DNA of 64,000 bases from Cytophagaceae bacterium (lineage in GTDB: Bacteria > Bacteroidota > Bacteroidia > Cytophagales > Spirosomataceae), in the NCBI GenBank assembly GCA_027486845.1, contig JAIXOL010000049.1, forward strand, positions 48,404 to 112,403, in the 5' to 3' direction. The notes under the pieces were generated by a model that was not told the DNA's origin, searched no databases, and worked only from the letters and a program-made list of their open reading frames with translations. Positions within the stretch are counted from its first letter, which is position 1. Each line of letters starts with the position of its first letter. The translations under genes and the position numbers were made by a program. Positions 8,365-16,672 of this stretch are shown in pieces.

Positions 8365-8565
8365 TCAAACCTTTTTTTGCTTTTTTGCTTGATAAAGTCC
8401 ATAACCGATTGTCATAATTAAGCCAGTTATAACTCGGCTGAGTTTAAAAGTATCGGCAAGGTTTTCTTCCCAAGTATGATCATAGATGAAGTTGAAAACT
8501 AATGGCAAAGTGAAAAATACAATACCAAATGGTAAACATGCTTTGATTCCTGCTAAGTAGTTCAT
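8365..8565 (-). CDS. 66-residue membrane protein, putative LytTR target
   Basis: A 66-residue protein with two hydrophobic segments (about 9-27 and 43-60) and a basic C-terminus (AKKQKKV). No family is recognised. Three tandem TGTGA-type boxes with 21-bp period end 62 bp upstream of its start codon, which suggests control by the adjacent LytTR regulator. The next gene downstream begins 80 bp later on the same strand. Confidence 0.65.
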   Translation of the reverse strand: MNYLAGIKACLPFGIVFFTLPLVFNFIYDHTWEENLADTFKLSRVITGLIMTIGYGLYQAKKQKKV

Positions 8566-8626
8566 GATGGTAAAATAGATTTTGACTTTTTAAAATTAGA
8601 GAAACAGCCTTTTTCATAAAAATTGC

Positions 8627-8679
8627 TGTGACGAACTCCCCGAAATGTGTGACGAACTATCAAGGCTTTGTGATAGTGA
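8627..8679 (-). promoter_or_regulatory. Putative LytTR operator, three boxes with 21-bp period
   Basis: On the plus strand TGTGACGAACT occurs at 8627-8637 and again, identical, at 8648-8658, with a weaker copy TGTGATAGTGA at 8669-8679. Read on the transcribed strand the core is AGTTCGTCACA. LytTR regulators recognise imperfect 9-bp direct repeats containing GTTNRT-like cores with 12-bp spacers, that is a 21-bp period, which these boxes match. It lies upstream of the 66-residue membrane protein gene. Confidence 0.7.
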
Positions 8680-8698
8680 TATATGCTGATTCAATCAT

Positions 8699-8836
8699 CT
8701 AAACCCTAAAACCAAATGAAATACTGACTATATCGTAGCCTTCTTGACTTTTTTGATTAGCTACATCTTCTGCTTTTTTTATCAACGAACTTGTTGACCA
8801 CCAATCTGATACTCTAATTATTTTAAACTTTTTCAT
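8699..8836 (-). CDS. 45-residue protein, DUF4177-like
   Basis: A short open frame encoding MKKFKIIRVSDWWSTS, then a helix-like segment KKAEDVANQKSQ and a terminal EGYDIVSISFGFRV. The pattern of a strand, a helix and a final strand with the EG-[YW]-[DE]-[IL]-VS motif is that of small DUF4177-type proteins. It is preceded 77 bp upstream by a two-box LytTR-like site, and it is on the same strand as the neighbouring small membrane genes. Function unknown. Confidence 0.6.
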   Translation of the reverse strand: MKKFKIIRVSDWWSTSSLIKKAEDVANQKSQEGYDIVSISFGFRV

Positions 8837-8912
8837 GTCTTTTTTTAGATAAATACCGTTTTTCTATTTAGATGATTCAAAGGTATAGCAAGAAAACAGT
8901 ACCGAAAACCGA

Positions 8913-8944
8913 TGTGACCAACTCGTAGAACCGTGTGATGAAGT
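8913..8944 (-). promoter_or_regulatory. Putative LytTR operator, two boxes with 21-bp period
   Basis: TGTGACCAACT at 8913-8923 and TGTGATGAAGT at 8934-8944 are exactly 21 bp apart, the same spacing and word as at 8627 and 10332. The site lies 77 bp upstream of the 45-residue gene. Confidence 0.65.
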
Positions 8945-9019
8945 AATAAAACGATGGGGAAATAAAAAAACTCATGATTAATGAATCATGAGTTTTGAAA
9001 ATGTTTTGTAGTGATTTTA

Positions 9020-9850
9020 TTATAAAAATGCTAAATCTTCGTCTTCTTCGGGGCGTTGCCATTCGATAACTTTTGTTTGAGTTTTTATAAAGAATAAACC
9101 CCCAATGATGATAGCAATGCAAGCCGCCAAACCTGTAAAATAAAGTGTATCGTTCTGTATAAAATCAAATTTTATATAATTTCTCGTAACGATGTTATTG
9201 CCAAGATAAACCTTAAAAATATCTTCAACAATAATGAAGCTGATAGACATTATTAATGGTAAATGAAATGAAGCCGTACGGTAATAAATGTAAAACATGA
9301 TTGCGGTTTGAAAAAACATACCAATAACCGCTTGTGGAATAACCATCACTATACTAACAGCCGCAACAGTGAAAATAACTTGTTTGAAAAGATAGTTTTT
9401 GAGCAATCCGTGTCCAATAATGCCAATTTGGAGAATAGTAAATAGTGTTGAACTCAAAACGCCCAGCAAAAAGTGTATGCCAACCCGTTCGATATTATCC
9501 GATTCTTTTTCATTGAAAGGAAGAAATTCAACAATGATTGGGCTGATATAACTCCAAGCCAAAGAAATAATAATACAAACAAGTACAACCAAAATCGAGG
9601 GTTTATTGAAAAACGGTAATTGTTTTTTATTGATATAAAAACCCCATAAACTCGAAAGTATGAGAATCAAAACCATTAAAACAAAAATGCCTTCTTCCAT
9701 AAATTCTTGGGGGTCAGCATTCCGATATCCTAAAACTCCACCAATTATTCCTGCTCCGAGTATAAAAAAGATTACACAAGTAACCATGACCATCCAAGCT
9801 TTGGCAATGGTCATGCCTGTTTTTTTGCGAAGTAAATTTAATTCATCCAT
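9020..9850 (-). CDS. Polytopic membrane protein, degenerate CPBP-like
   Basis: A 276-residue membrane protein with about seven or eight hydrophobic segments and an acidic cytoplasmic tail (EEDEDLAFL). Residues 130-205 resemble the CPBP/CAAX-protease core: IIGHGLL at 144-150 aligns with the usual EE..xRG motif and YYRTASFHLPLIMS at 189-202 with the typical Y-x-RTGSLW-PI segment. The catalytic glutamates and arginine of the first motif are absent, so it is probably not an active protease. It lies among small genes with LytTR-like sites, though I see no clear box directly upstream of its own start. Confidence 0.6.
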   Translation of the reverse strand: MDELNLLRKKTGMTIAKAWMVMVTCVIFFILGAGIIGGVLGYRNADPQEFMEEGIFVLMVLILILSSLWGFYINKKQLPFFNKPSILVVLVCIIISLAWSYISPIIVEFLPFNEKESDNIERVGIHFLLGVLSSTLFTILQIGIIGHGLLKNYLFKQVIFTVAAVSIVMVIPQAVIGMFFQTAIMFYIYYRTASFHLPLIMSISFIIVEDIFKVYLGNNIVTRNYIKFDFIQNDTLYFTGLAACIAIIIGGLFFIKTQTKVIEWQRPEEDEDLAFL

Positions 9851-9965
9851 AAATTAATAGGTAGTTGTTTTGTGTGATTTCTCCAAATTTACCACAAGAG
9901 TTTGTAAAAACAAAAACCCCTACCAAAATAGTAGAGGAATATGCATATGGATTTAGTAAAGATTT

Positions 9966-10256
9966 TTAGAATAAAAATGAGAAAAAATCAATAATTTGAA
10001 GAAGACCCATAATACCCCAAATGCCTACTAAAATTTTGTGTAAAGTCAGGTTGTATTTTTCTGGGTGATTAGCTTTGAGATTTATCATGCTAAAATGCGA
10101 AATTGAAGCTAAAGATAATTGAAAAATGGCTTTCGTTAGAAAATAGTATGAGCCTTTGTAACCAAGTTTCCAATCCATATATAGATAAGTTATGAGCGAT
10201 AAAATCATTATACTTCCTGAAATAATCTGCGATTGTTTAAATTGTTGAGTTGTCAT
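9966..10256 (-). CDS. 96-residue membrane protein, putative LytTR target
   Basis: A 96-residue protein starting MTTQQFKQSQIIS, with three hydrophobic segments (about 10-27, 38-56 and 77-95). It resembles small uncharacterised Bacteroidota membrane proteins but I cannot name a family. An upstream ATG in frame at 10361 would run through the operator-like boxes and is rejected. The nearest of three 21-bp-spaced boxes is 76 bp upstream. Confidence 0.65.
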   Translation of the reverse strand: MTTQQFKQSQIISGSIMILSLITYLYMDWKLGYKGSYYFLTKAIFQLSLASISHFSMINLKANHPEKYNLTLHKILVGIWGIMGLLQIIDFFSFLF

Positions 10257-10331
10257 TTTAGTATTTTTTATTGCGGTTTTTGTAGAAAATTGATTCAAAA
10301 ATATAACATTGGTGTTTAAAACAAAAACCAA

Positions 10332-10384
10332 TGTGACGAACTCCACGAGCTTTGTGACCAATTAATCAATCCATGTGATTTGCT
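10332..10384 (-). promoter_or_regulatory. Putative LytTR operator, three boxes with 21-bp period
   Basis: TGTGACGAACT at 10332-10342, TGTGACCAATT at 10353-10363 and TGTGATTTGCT at 10374-10384 repeat at exactly 21 bp. The first word is identical to both strong boxes at 8627-8658. The site lies 76 bp upstream of the 96-residue membrane protein gene. Confidence 0.7.
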
Positions 10385-10412
10385 TTGGCATAATAATTGG
10401 CATTTCTTTGTG

Positions 10413-10433
10413 GAACGAAGACCTGCTTCGTTC
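10413..10433. repeat. Short palindrome
   Basis: GAACGAAG at 10413-10420 pairs with CTTCGTTC at 10426-10433 around a five-base loop. It lies between the divergent 96-residue membrane gene and the BatA-like gene and is of the same small-palindrome type seen elsewhere in the window. Confidence 0.6.
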
Positions 10434-10582
10434 AAAAGAGTGAAGAAAGTATAACAATTTATTGAAAGTATTTTCAGACTTTTACGTTGTAAAAAGCAGC
10501 TCTTTTAAATTTGATTAATAATTCTAAAAACTGTTGACTGTCGTGCGGAATGTCGCCCGATATTGACTGTAGACTTCAAAAT

Positions 10583-12691
10583 ATGCAATTTCTTTTTCCG
10601 ACTTTTCTTTGGGGTTTATTGGCACTTTCGGTGCCTTTGATTATTCATTTATTCAATTTTCGTCGAACCAAGCGAGTGTTTTTTACCAATGTGGCATTCT
10701 TGAAGGCCGTAGAAACCCAAACGTCTTCGTTTCGTCGCATCAAGCAATGGCTCATTTTGGCCTCACGACTTTTGTTTCTTTTGTTTTTAGTTTTGGCATT
10801 TGCACAACCTTTTTTGCCCGCCAAAAATGCTTCAACAAATCGTAGTTCGGGTTTGGGCGTCAATAGCCTTTATCTCGATAATTCGTTGAGTATGCAAAAC
10901 ACCACCGAAAACAAACGTTACCTCGATTTAGCTATTACAAAAATTGATGAATTACTTACACTATTTCGTCAATCTCCTAATATTCAATTGATTACAAACG
11001 ATTTTTCGGGCGAAGACCAAGCCGTAACTAATGGAACAAAAGTAAAAGACCGCCTTACTTCAGTAGGTTTTTCATCGAATCCACGAACTTTTGAAAGTGT
11101 TTATAAACGCCAAAATAACCTCGCACAAAAGCATAATCCGAGTGCCAATAATCAATTCTTTTGGTTTTCTGATTTTCAAAAAAGTACCTCGGGAGACCTA
11201 CGTAAAATCAAGACTGACTCGCTCAATAAGTTATTTTTGATTCCCGTACAAGGCAAAAAAAATCAAAATGTTTTCACAGATTCGGTTTGGTTGGCTTCGC
11301 CATTCATTCGTGAAATGCAGAATAATATTATTTACGTAAAAGTGTTTAATTCGGGCAGCGAAGAAGTAGAAAAACTCCCAGTAAAGCTATTTATTGATAA
11401 TGCTCAAGCCTCAACGGCTTCGGTTGATATTGCTCCGAATGGTTCGGCAACGGCAACTTTCAATTTCACAGTAAAAGACAAAGGTTTTCATCGTGGAAAA
11501 GTTTCTTTCGATGACCAACCAATTACGTTCGACAACGATTATTATTTTGTTTTGAATGCTTCGCCAACAATCCAAGTTTTGCATCTCTATCAAGAACGCA
11601 GTGCGGCAGATTATATCGGGAAAGTCTTCGATAACGATAGTCTTTTCAATTACCGAGCATATAGTGCTACAAACGTAGATGTAGGACAATTTAAAAATGC
11701 TAATTTAATAGTTTTGGAAGGTTTAGAAGTTGTGGCAGGTACTTTCCGTGCAAGTCTTGAAGAATTTGTGAGAAACGGTGGAAATCTCTTGATTTTTCCT
11801 TCGGCAAGACCCGATGTTACGTCATACAGCCAGTTTTTGAGCGGATTTGGTATTCAAGGCATTAACCTCAATAATCAGCCAGTTTTGGCACAAAGCCAAC
11901 AAGCGATTGCCGAACCTAACCGACAAAATCCTTTTTATATTGATGTTTTTGAACGCACAACTTCGCAAGGGGTTGTAAATACACCAACAATGCAGCCCGC
12001 ATGGACTTGGAGTGGAGTGGGGGAGAAGATTTTGACGTTTAAGAATATGCAAAATTTCATTACCTCTACACAGGCTTCGCAGGGACGAGTTTATTTGTGT
12101 GCTTCGCCACTCGATAAGCCTTATGGAAACTTTGCCGAACATGCTTTCTTTGTGCCAACGATGTTTAAAATTGCCTCGATGAGTACGAAACAAGAGCGAA
12201 CCGCCTATAATTTTAGTGAAGGAAGTATTAACTTAGATTTACCTAATGTCAAGAAAAATGCTACTTATAAACTCAAAAATGTTTCGACCGTAAATAGTAA
12301 AATTGAGATAATTCCAGTGCAACGAGTCTTAGGAAATACACTTACTTTAGAGTTGCCCAAGTCAAACCAACTGTCAGCGGGCGGCGAACCGTATAATCAA
12401 GTACTTGAATCGGGTTATTATGAATTGCAATTAGACGGGAAAACCGAAAAATTATTGGCTCTCAACCACGATAACGAAGAGTCGAAAATGGATTTTTATA
12501 CTCCAGAAGAACTAAGAACATTCTTTGCAGGACAAAAGAACATTACAATTTTTGATAACTTACTTGACGGAGATTTCGTAAAAACCTTTCAAGAAAATAA
12601 TATAGGGACACCACTTTGGAAATATTGCGTGATGCTTGCCTTGACCTTTTTATTAATTGAAGTTTTGTTGATTCGATTGATGAAGGGGTAA
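10583..12691 (+). CDS. BatA-domain protein with vWA-like region
   Basis: A 702-residue inner-membrane protein. Residues 1-80 are a BatA N-terminal domain: the opening MQFLFPTFLWGLLALSVPLI, the HLFNFRRTKRVFFTNVAFL segment and a second hydrophobic helix LLFLLFLVLAFAQPFL. A von Willebrand A-like region follows with YLDNSLSM, a DxSxS MIDAS-type motif. The middle is a large periplasmic portion, with a glutamine-amidotransferase-like ILVLEGLEV section, and a final transmembrane helix lies near the C-terminus (LALTFLLIEVLLI). The start at 10583 keeps the BatA domain; the ATG-equivalent further upstream adds nothing conserved. Exact role is unknown; homologues accompany MoxR/BatABCDE systems, which are not present here. 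Confidence 0.85.
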   Translation: MQFLFPTFLWGLLALSVPLIIHLFNFRRTKRVFFTNVAFLKAVETQTSSFRRIKQWLILASRLLFLLFLVLAFAQPFLPAKNASTNRSSGLGVNSLYLDNSLSMQNTTENKRYLDLAITKIDELLTLFRQSPNIQLITNDFSGEDQAVTNGTKVKDRLTSVGFSSNPRTFESVYKRQNNLAQKHNPSANNQFFWFSDFQKSTSGDLRKIKTDSLNKLFLIPVQGKKNQNVFTDSVWLASPFIREMQNNIIYVKVFNSGSEEVEKLPVKLFIDNAQASTASVDIAPNGSATATFNFTVKDKGFHRGKVSFDDQPITFDNDYYFVLNASPTIQVLHLYQERSAADYIGKVFDNDSLFNYRAYSATNVDVGQFKNANLIVLEGLEVVAGTFRASLEEFVRNGGNLLIFPSARPDVTSYSQFLSGFGIQGINLNNQPVLAQSQQAIAEPNRQNPFYIDVFERTTSQGVVNTPTMQPAWTWSGVGEKILTFKNMQNFITSTQASQGRVYLCASPLDKPYGNFAEHAFFVPTMFKIASMSTKQERTAYNFSEGSINLDLPNVKKNATYKLKNVSTVNSKIEIIPVQRVLGNTLTLELPKSNQLSAGGEPYNQVLESGYYELQLDGKTEKLLALNHDNEESKMDFYTPEELRTFFAGQKNITIFDNLLDGDFVKTFQENNIGTPLWKYCVMLALTFLLIEVLLIRLMKG

Positions 12692-12951
12692 GTAGTCCGC
12701 GGTCAAAAGTCGATACTTCACATTAGTATAAAATATTGTCTATCAGTTTTTTATGAAAAACAAATTATACGATTAAATATACCCAAGTGCTTAATTAAAT
12801 TTTATGATTGTACAATTCAGAGAAGACTTGAATTAGTAGCAAAATTTATTTTTATCCTTATTCTCAATATTTACGTTGTAAAATGATTTTACCTGTATAA
12901 AAATAGTTTTAAGTAGTAAATTAAGTATCGAATATATTATAAAATAATCAC

Positions 12952-13449
12952 TTACTCATAGACTTTTTCGCCTTTATTGCACCAAACTCCCCATTTCCAG
13001 CTGTAGCCGTGTATTTTGTTGGTGGGTTTTCCTGCCATATCATAGACTGGGTTTCCTTGATTGACCCATTCAAAAATACTTCCGTAAAAATTATGGACGT
13101 TTGAGTAACCTGCTTGCATTAATTTTTCGCCGATTTTGCCACTTCTCACCCCTATGGAGCAGTAAACCACAATATTGGCGTCTTTTGGAATCGCAGCGAC
13201 GCTTTTCAAATCAAAGTTCTCGAAACCCACCCAATGAGCATTTTTTAGATGGCTTACTTCATATTCTCGCTTTTCACGAGTATCGAGCAGCACTATATTT
13301 TTCATTTTCTTAATATCTTCACAACCAACCGTCGAAACTGATTTTGTGACCATTACATTCAATAAGCTATCAAAAGCTTTACTTTTTACTTGTGCGTTGG
13401 TGGTTTTCGATATAAGCATAAGAAAAATCAAGAAAAGGAATCGGCTCAT
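12952..13449 (-). CDS. Secreted rhodanese-like protein
   Basis: A 165-residue protein with a Sec signal peptide (MSRFLFLIFLMLISKTTNAQ) followed by one rhodanese domain. It has the CH2A-like LLDTREKREYEVSHLKNA segment and the active-site loop with Cys97 in YCSIGVRSG. It would act as a sulfurtransferase in the periplasm, or sense thiols. The start at 13449 gives the signal peptide; the longer frame to 13527 overlaps the promoter side of the divergent acylase gene. The C-terminal KWGVWCNKGEKVYE tail adds one more cysteine. Confidence 0.88.
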   Translation of the reverse strand: MSRFLFLIFLMLISKTTNAQVKSKAFDSLLNVMVTKSVSTVGCEDIKKMKNIVLLDTREKREYEVSHLKNAHWVGFENFDLKSVAAIPKDANIVVYCSIGVRSGKIGEKLMQAGYSNVHNFYGSIFEWVNQGNPVYDMAGKPTNKIHGYSWKWGVWCNKGEKVYE

Positions 13450-13581
13450 TATTATAAATCTTTTGATGGAGAACAGACTTTTTTCACAAAAAAATCCTAA
13501 AAACTCATTAAAGAATAAAATATTCATGCTTTTTTTCTACTTTCGCAATCGTTAAACTTCTAAACATCCTTAAGCAATTCA

Positions 13582-16044
13582 ATGAAATTCGTAAAATTTA
13601 TCATAAGTCTCTTAGCTGCGGCTGGTTTGACTTATGCTTTGAACCGTCCACTTGGAGCTGTCCCCGCTCTTGGGCGACTCTTTAGTCCATTCGAGGGCTT
13701 TTGGCAAAACGGAGAATCAAAACTAGCTCTTCCTCCCACAAATCTACAACTTGAAGGCGTAATGGAAGAAGTTGATATTATTTTTGATGATAACCGAGTA
13801 CCGCACGTTTTTGCCAAAAATGACCATGACGCTTATTTTACACAAGGCTTTTTAATGGCTCGTGACCGCCTGTGGCAAATGGAGTTTTATACGCTCGCCG
13901 CCTCTGGCCGTTTGAGCGAAGTTGTAGGTGAGCGTGCCTTAGAACTCGACCGTTACAGCCGCCGAATGGGCATGGCAGATGCTGCAAAAAAAGTTTATGA
14001 AAATGGCAAAACCAACAAAATCTTTGATGAAGTACTGAATGCTTACGCAGCGGGTGTAAATGCGTACATCAAGCAATTAAAATACAAAAACCTTCCTGTC
14101 GAATACAAAATCATTGGGTATCAGCCCGAAGAATGGTCGCCTTACAAAACCATTCTGATGATGATGAATATGCGTAACGTGCTAAACGGTGGCAGCGATG
14201 ATTTCCGTATGTCGAATGCTCTTTCAAAATATGGAATGGATGTTGTGAAAGATTTATTTCCAAATTATCCGAGCAATGAATCTCCAATAATTCCGACTGG
14301 TACAAAGTGGAATTTTACGCCTGTGCAAGTGCCAGCGGTGCCAGCTCAGACAACCGCCACCTTATCTACAAGCGAAACCGTGGCGTTCAGTGTGCCGCAA
14401 CATTCGCCCGAAATTGGTAGCAATAACTGGGCAGTTGGTGGCGAAAAATCGGCAACAGGCTTGCCAATTTTGGCCAATGACCCTCACTTGCAGCTTACGT
14501 TGCCTTCGATTTGGTATCAGATGCAACTCTGCACACCAACGATGAATGTTTATGGTGCTTGTTTGCCTGGAGCTCCGGGAGTTGTGATTGGTTTTAATAA
14601 AGATGTTGCTTGGGGCGTAACAAACGTTGGCTCGGATGTTATGGATTTTTACCAAATCAAGTTTAAAGACAATTCAAAAAAAGAATATTGGTACAATGGT
14701 GAATGGAAAGCTACTTCGATGCGAGTAGAAGAATTTGTGGTGAAAGGTCGCCCAGAATCTTTGAAAGATACAGTTTTCAGCACGCATCATGGTCCGATTG
14801 TTTATAATTCAGCTTCTGACAAAAACATTAATCAAAATGTTCCCGTCGGACATGCCATGCGTTGGGTAGCTCTTGAAAAAGAAGGTACTGATTTAATGGC
14901 CTTTTATTACCTAAATCGTGCAAAAAACTACGATGACTATCGCAAGGCTCTGACGTATTATGTTGCTCCTGCTCAAAACTTTGTGTTTGCTAGTAACCAA
15001 AACGATATTTCGATTACGCCAAATGGAAAATTGCCTTTAAAATGGAAAGAGCAAGGCAAGTTTATCATGGATGGCTCAAATCCTGCCCACGATTGGCAAG
15101 GTTGGATTCCTGTTGACCAAAATCCGACAGTAAAAAATCCAGCAAGAGGTTTTGTTAGTTCGGCCAATCAGTTTTCGACCGACCCGACTTATCCTTATTA
15201 TTTAGGTTGGAGATTTGCTCCGAGCGAGCGTGCGATTAGAATCAACGAACGCCTCGAAAAAATGCAAAAAGCTACCGTCGATAGTTTAAGAATGCTTCAA
15301 AATGACAATTTTAATGTTGAAGCACGTCGGATTTTACCAGTTTTGATGAAGATTTTGAATGCTGATTCATCAGAAACTAAAAATCCAGCCTATCAGACTT
15401 TGGCAAAATGGAATATGAAAAACGATGCTAACGAAGTAGGTGCAACCATCTTTGAGCGTTGGATAAAAGAACTTCGCTATATAGTTTTTGAAGATGAGTT
15501 TCCGATGAAAGATCTCAAATCTCCGATGACTTATCCTTCACGCAACCGAATGTGGGATATGGTGGTGAAAGAACCAACTGCCAAATGGTTTGATGATGTT
15601 TCGACCAAAAACAAACAGGAGACTTTGCAGGACGTCGTAAAACATAGTTTCAAAGCCAGCATCGATTCTTTGACGCTGAAACACGGGTCAATGAATCCAG
15701 AAAATTGGGCATGGAATAAAGTAAAAAGTACGGATATCAATCATTTAGGGCGTTTGCCTGGTTTTGGCCGCCAAGACATTCCGAATGGTGGTGGTGCAGG
15801 AATTGTGAATGCAACAACCGAACTTAACGGGCCATCATGGAGAATGGTTGTGCAACTCGACAAAGGTTGGCCAAAAGCCTATGGTCTTTACCCAGGTGGC
15901 CAGTCGGGCAATCCAGCAAGTCCATTCTACGACAATATGATTGATAAATGGGCAAAAGGCGAACTCAACGAGCTATTTTTTATGAAGTCGAAAGATGAAA
16001 AAAGCAGCCGAATTTTAGGAACAGTTAAAATAATTAAAAAATAG
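13582..16044 (+). CDS. Penicillin acylase family hydrolase
   Basis: An 820-residue Ntn hydrolase of the penicillin amidase family, which is made as a precursor and cleaved autocatalytically into alpha and beta chains. An N-terminal hydrophobic segment (FIISLLAAAGLTYAL) directs export. The predicted new N-terminal nucleophile is Ser280 in EIGSNNWAVGG, with the supporting motifs NDPHL, PGAPGVVIGFNKDVAWGVTNV and the beta-chain SANQ region. Members act on penicillin G, acyl-homoserine lactones or other amides; which one cannot be told from sequence. Divergent from the rhodanese gene. Confidence 0.9.
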   Translation: MKFVKFIISLLAAAGLTYALNRPLGAVPALGRLFSPFEGFWQNGESKLALPPTNLQLEGVMEEVDIIFDDNRVPHVFAKNDHDAYFTQGFLMARDRLWQMEFYTLAASGRLSEVVGERALELDRYSRRMGMADAAKKVYENGKTNKIFDEVLNAYAAGVNAYIKQLKYKNLPVEYKIIGYQPEEWSPYKTILMMMNMRNVLNGGSDDFRMSNALSKYGMDVVKDLFPNYPSNESPIIPTGTKWNFTPVQVPAVPAQTTATLSTSETVAFSVPQHSPEIGSNNWAVGGEKSATGLPILANDPHLQLTLPSIWYQMQLCTPTMNVYGACLPGAPGVVIGFNKDVAWGVTNVGSDVMDFYQIKFKDNSKKEYWYNGEWKATSMRVEEFVVKGRPESLKDTVFSTHHGPIVYNSASDKNINQNVPVGHAMRWVALEKEGTDLMAFYYLNRAKNYDDYRKALTYYVAPAQNFVFASNQNDISITPNGKLPLKWKEQGKFIMDGSNPAHDWQGWIPVDQNPTVKNPARGFVSSANQFSTDPTYPYYLGWRFAPSERAIRINERLEKMQKATVDSLRMLQNDNFNVEARRILPVLMKILNADSSETKNPAYQTLAKWNMKNDANEVGATIFERWIKELRYIVFEDEFPMKDLKSPMTYPSRNRMWDMVVKEPTAKWFDDVSTKNKQETLQDVVKHSFKASIDSLTLKHGSMNPENWAWNKVKSTDINHLGRLPGFGRQDIPNGGGAGIVNATTELNGPSWRMVVQLDKGWPKAYGLYPGGQSGNPASPFYDNMIDKWAKGELNELFFMKSKDEKSSRILGTVKIIKK

Positions 16045-16051
16045 TTCTGGA

Positions 16052-16140
16052 TTTAGACAAGGCCAGCCGTGCGGTTCTGAGTTCTAAGTGAGTTTTCTCG
16101 CTATTCTGAATTCAGAACCGCACGGGCGGCCCCGTCTAAA
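16052..16140. repeat. 89-bp imperfect inverted repeat
   Basis: Outer arms TTTAGAC (16052-16058) and GTCTAAA (16134-16140) enclose GC-rich arms around GCCGTGCGGTTCTGA and TTCAGAACCGCACGGGC, separated by an AT-rich centre. The whole could form a long hairpin after the acylase gene. A terminator-like role is possible, but the lack of a U-tract argues for a mobile or REP-like palindrome. Confidence 0.65.
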
Positions 16141-16163
16141 CTCAGAACTCAGAACTTAAAGAA

Positions 16164-16520
16164 ATGACTTACATTATCATATTAATCGTCAGTGCGGTTG
16201 CACAATATTTTTTACCATGGTGGGTGATAGCCCCCATTGCATTTGCTATCTGTGCATGGAAATCAAAAACGGCTTTTGGAGCGTATGCCGCTGCAGCTGG
16301 AGCTATCGCCACACTTTGGTTAGGCTATGCTTTTTATTTAAATTCGAATAATGATGGAATTATGCTGCATAAAATCGCAGGTTTATTTTCAGAAAACATC
16401 AAGTTTTTGAAAAATCTGCCCGTAACTCCAACATATTTTTTGATTATGGCCATTATTGGTTCGCAGGTTGCAGGTCTCTCTGCTACGGCTGGCTACCATT
16501 TTAGGCAGTTTTTCAAATAA
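16164..16520 (+). CDS. Small membrane protein of unknown function
   Basis: A 118-residue protein with three or four hydrophobic segments (about 3-18, 20-36, 40-60 and 90-108) and a C-terminal YHFRQFFK. I do not recognise the family. It follows the acylase gene on the same strand after a hairpin element, and is closed by a terminator hairpin immediately after its stop. Confidence 0.7.
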   Translation: MTYIIILIVSAVAQYFLPWWVIAPIAFAICAWKSKTAFGAYAAAAGAIATLWLGYAFYLNSNNDGIMLHKIAGLFSENIKFLKNLPVTPTYFLIMAIIGSQVAGLSATAGYHFRQFFK

Positions 16521-16530
16521 AACTCTTGAA

Positions 16531-16558
16531 AATCCCTCCGAATCGGGGGGATTTTTTT
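16531..16558 (+). terminator. Rho-independent terminator
   Basis: AATCCCTCC and GGGGGGATT pair around a GAATC loop and run into a T-tract. Immediately after it lies TATATTTG at 16558-16565, which matches the Bacteroidota -7 box, so the terminator and the next gene's promoter may abut. Confidence 0.8.
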
Positions 16559-16672
16559 ATATTTGCAAACTTTATTTTTTCAAAAACCATTTAAAAAACA
16601 TCACTAATAGCTTTCTGAGTCAAAGATTCATTTGTCATTTACTCCTTAGCTTGTTTACAAATTCAATTTCTC

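Noticed and set aside
14362..14655. 97-codon frame opposite the acylase gene
   Set aside because: Antisense shadow; no family resemblance.
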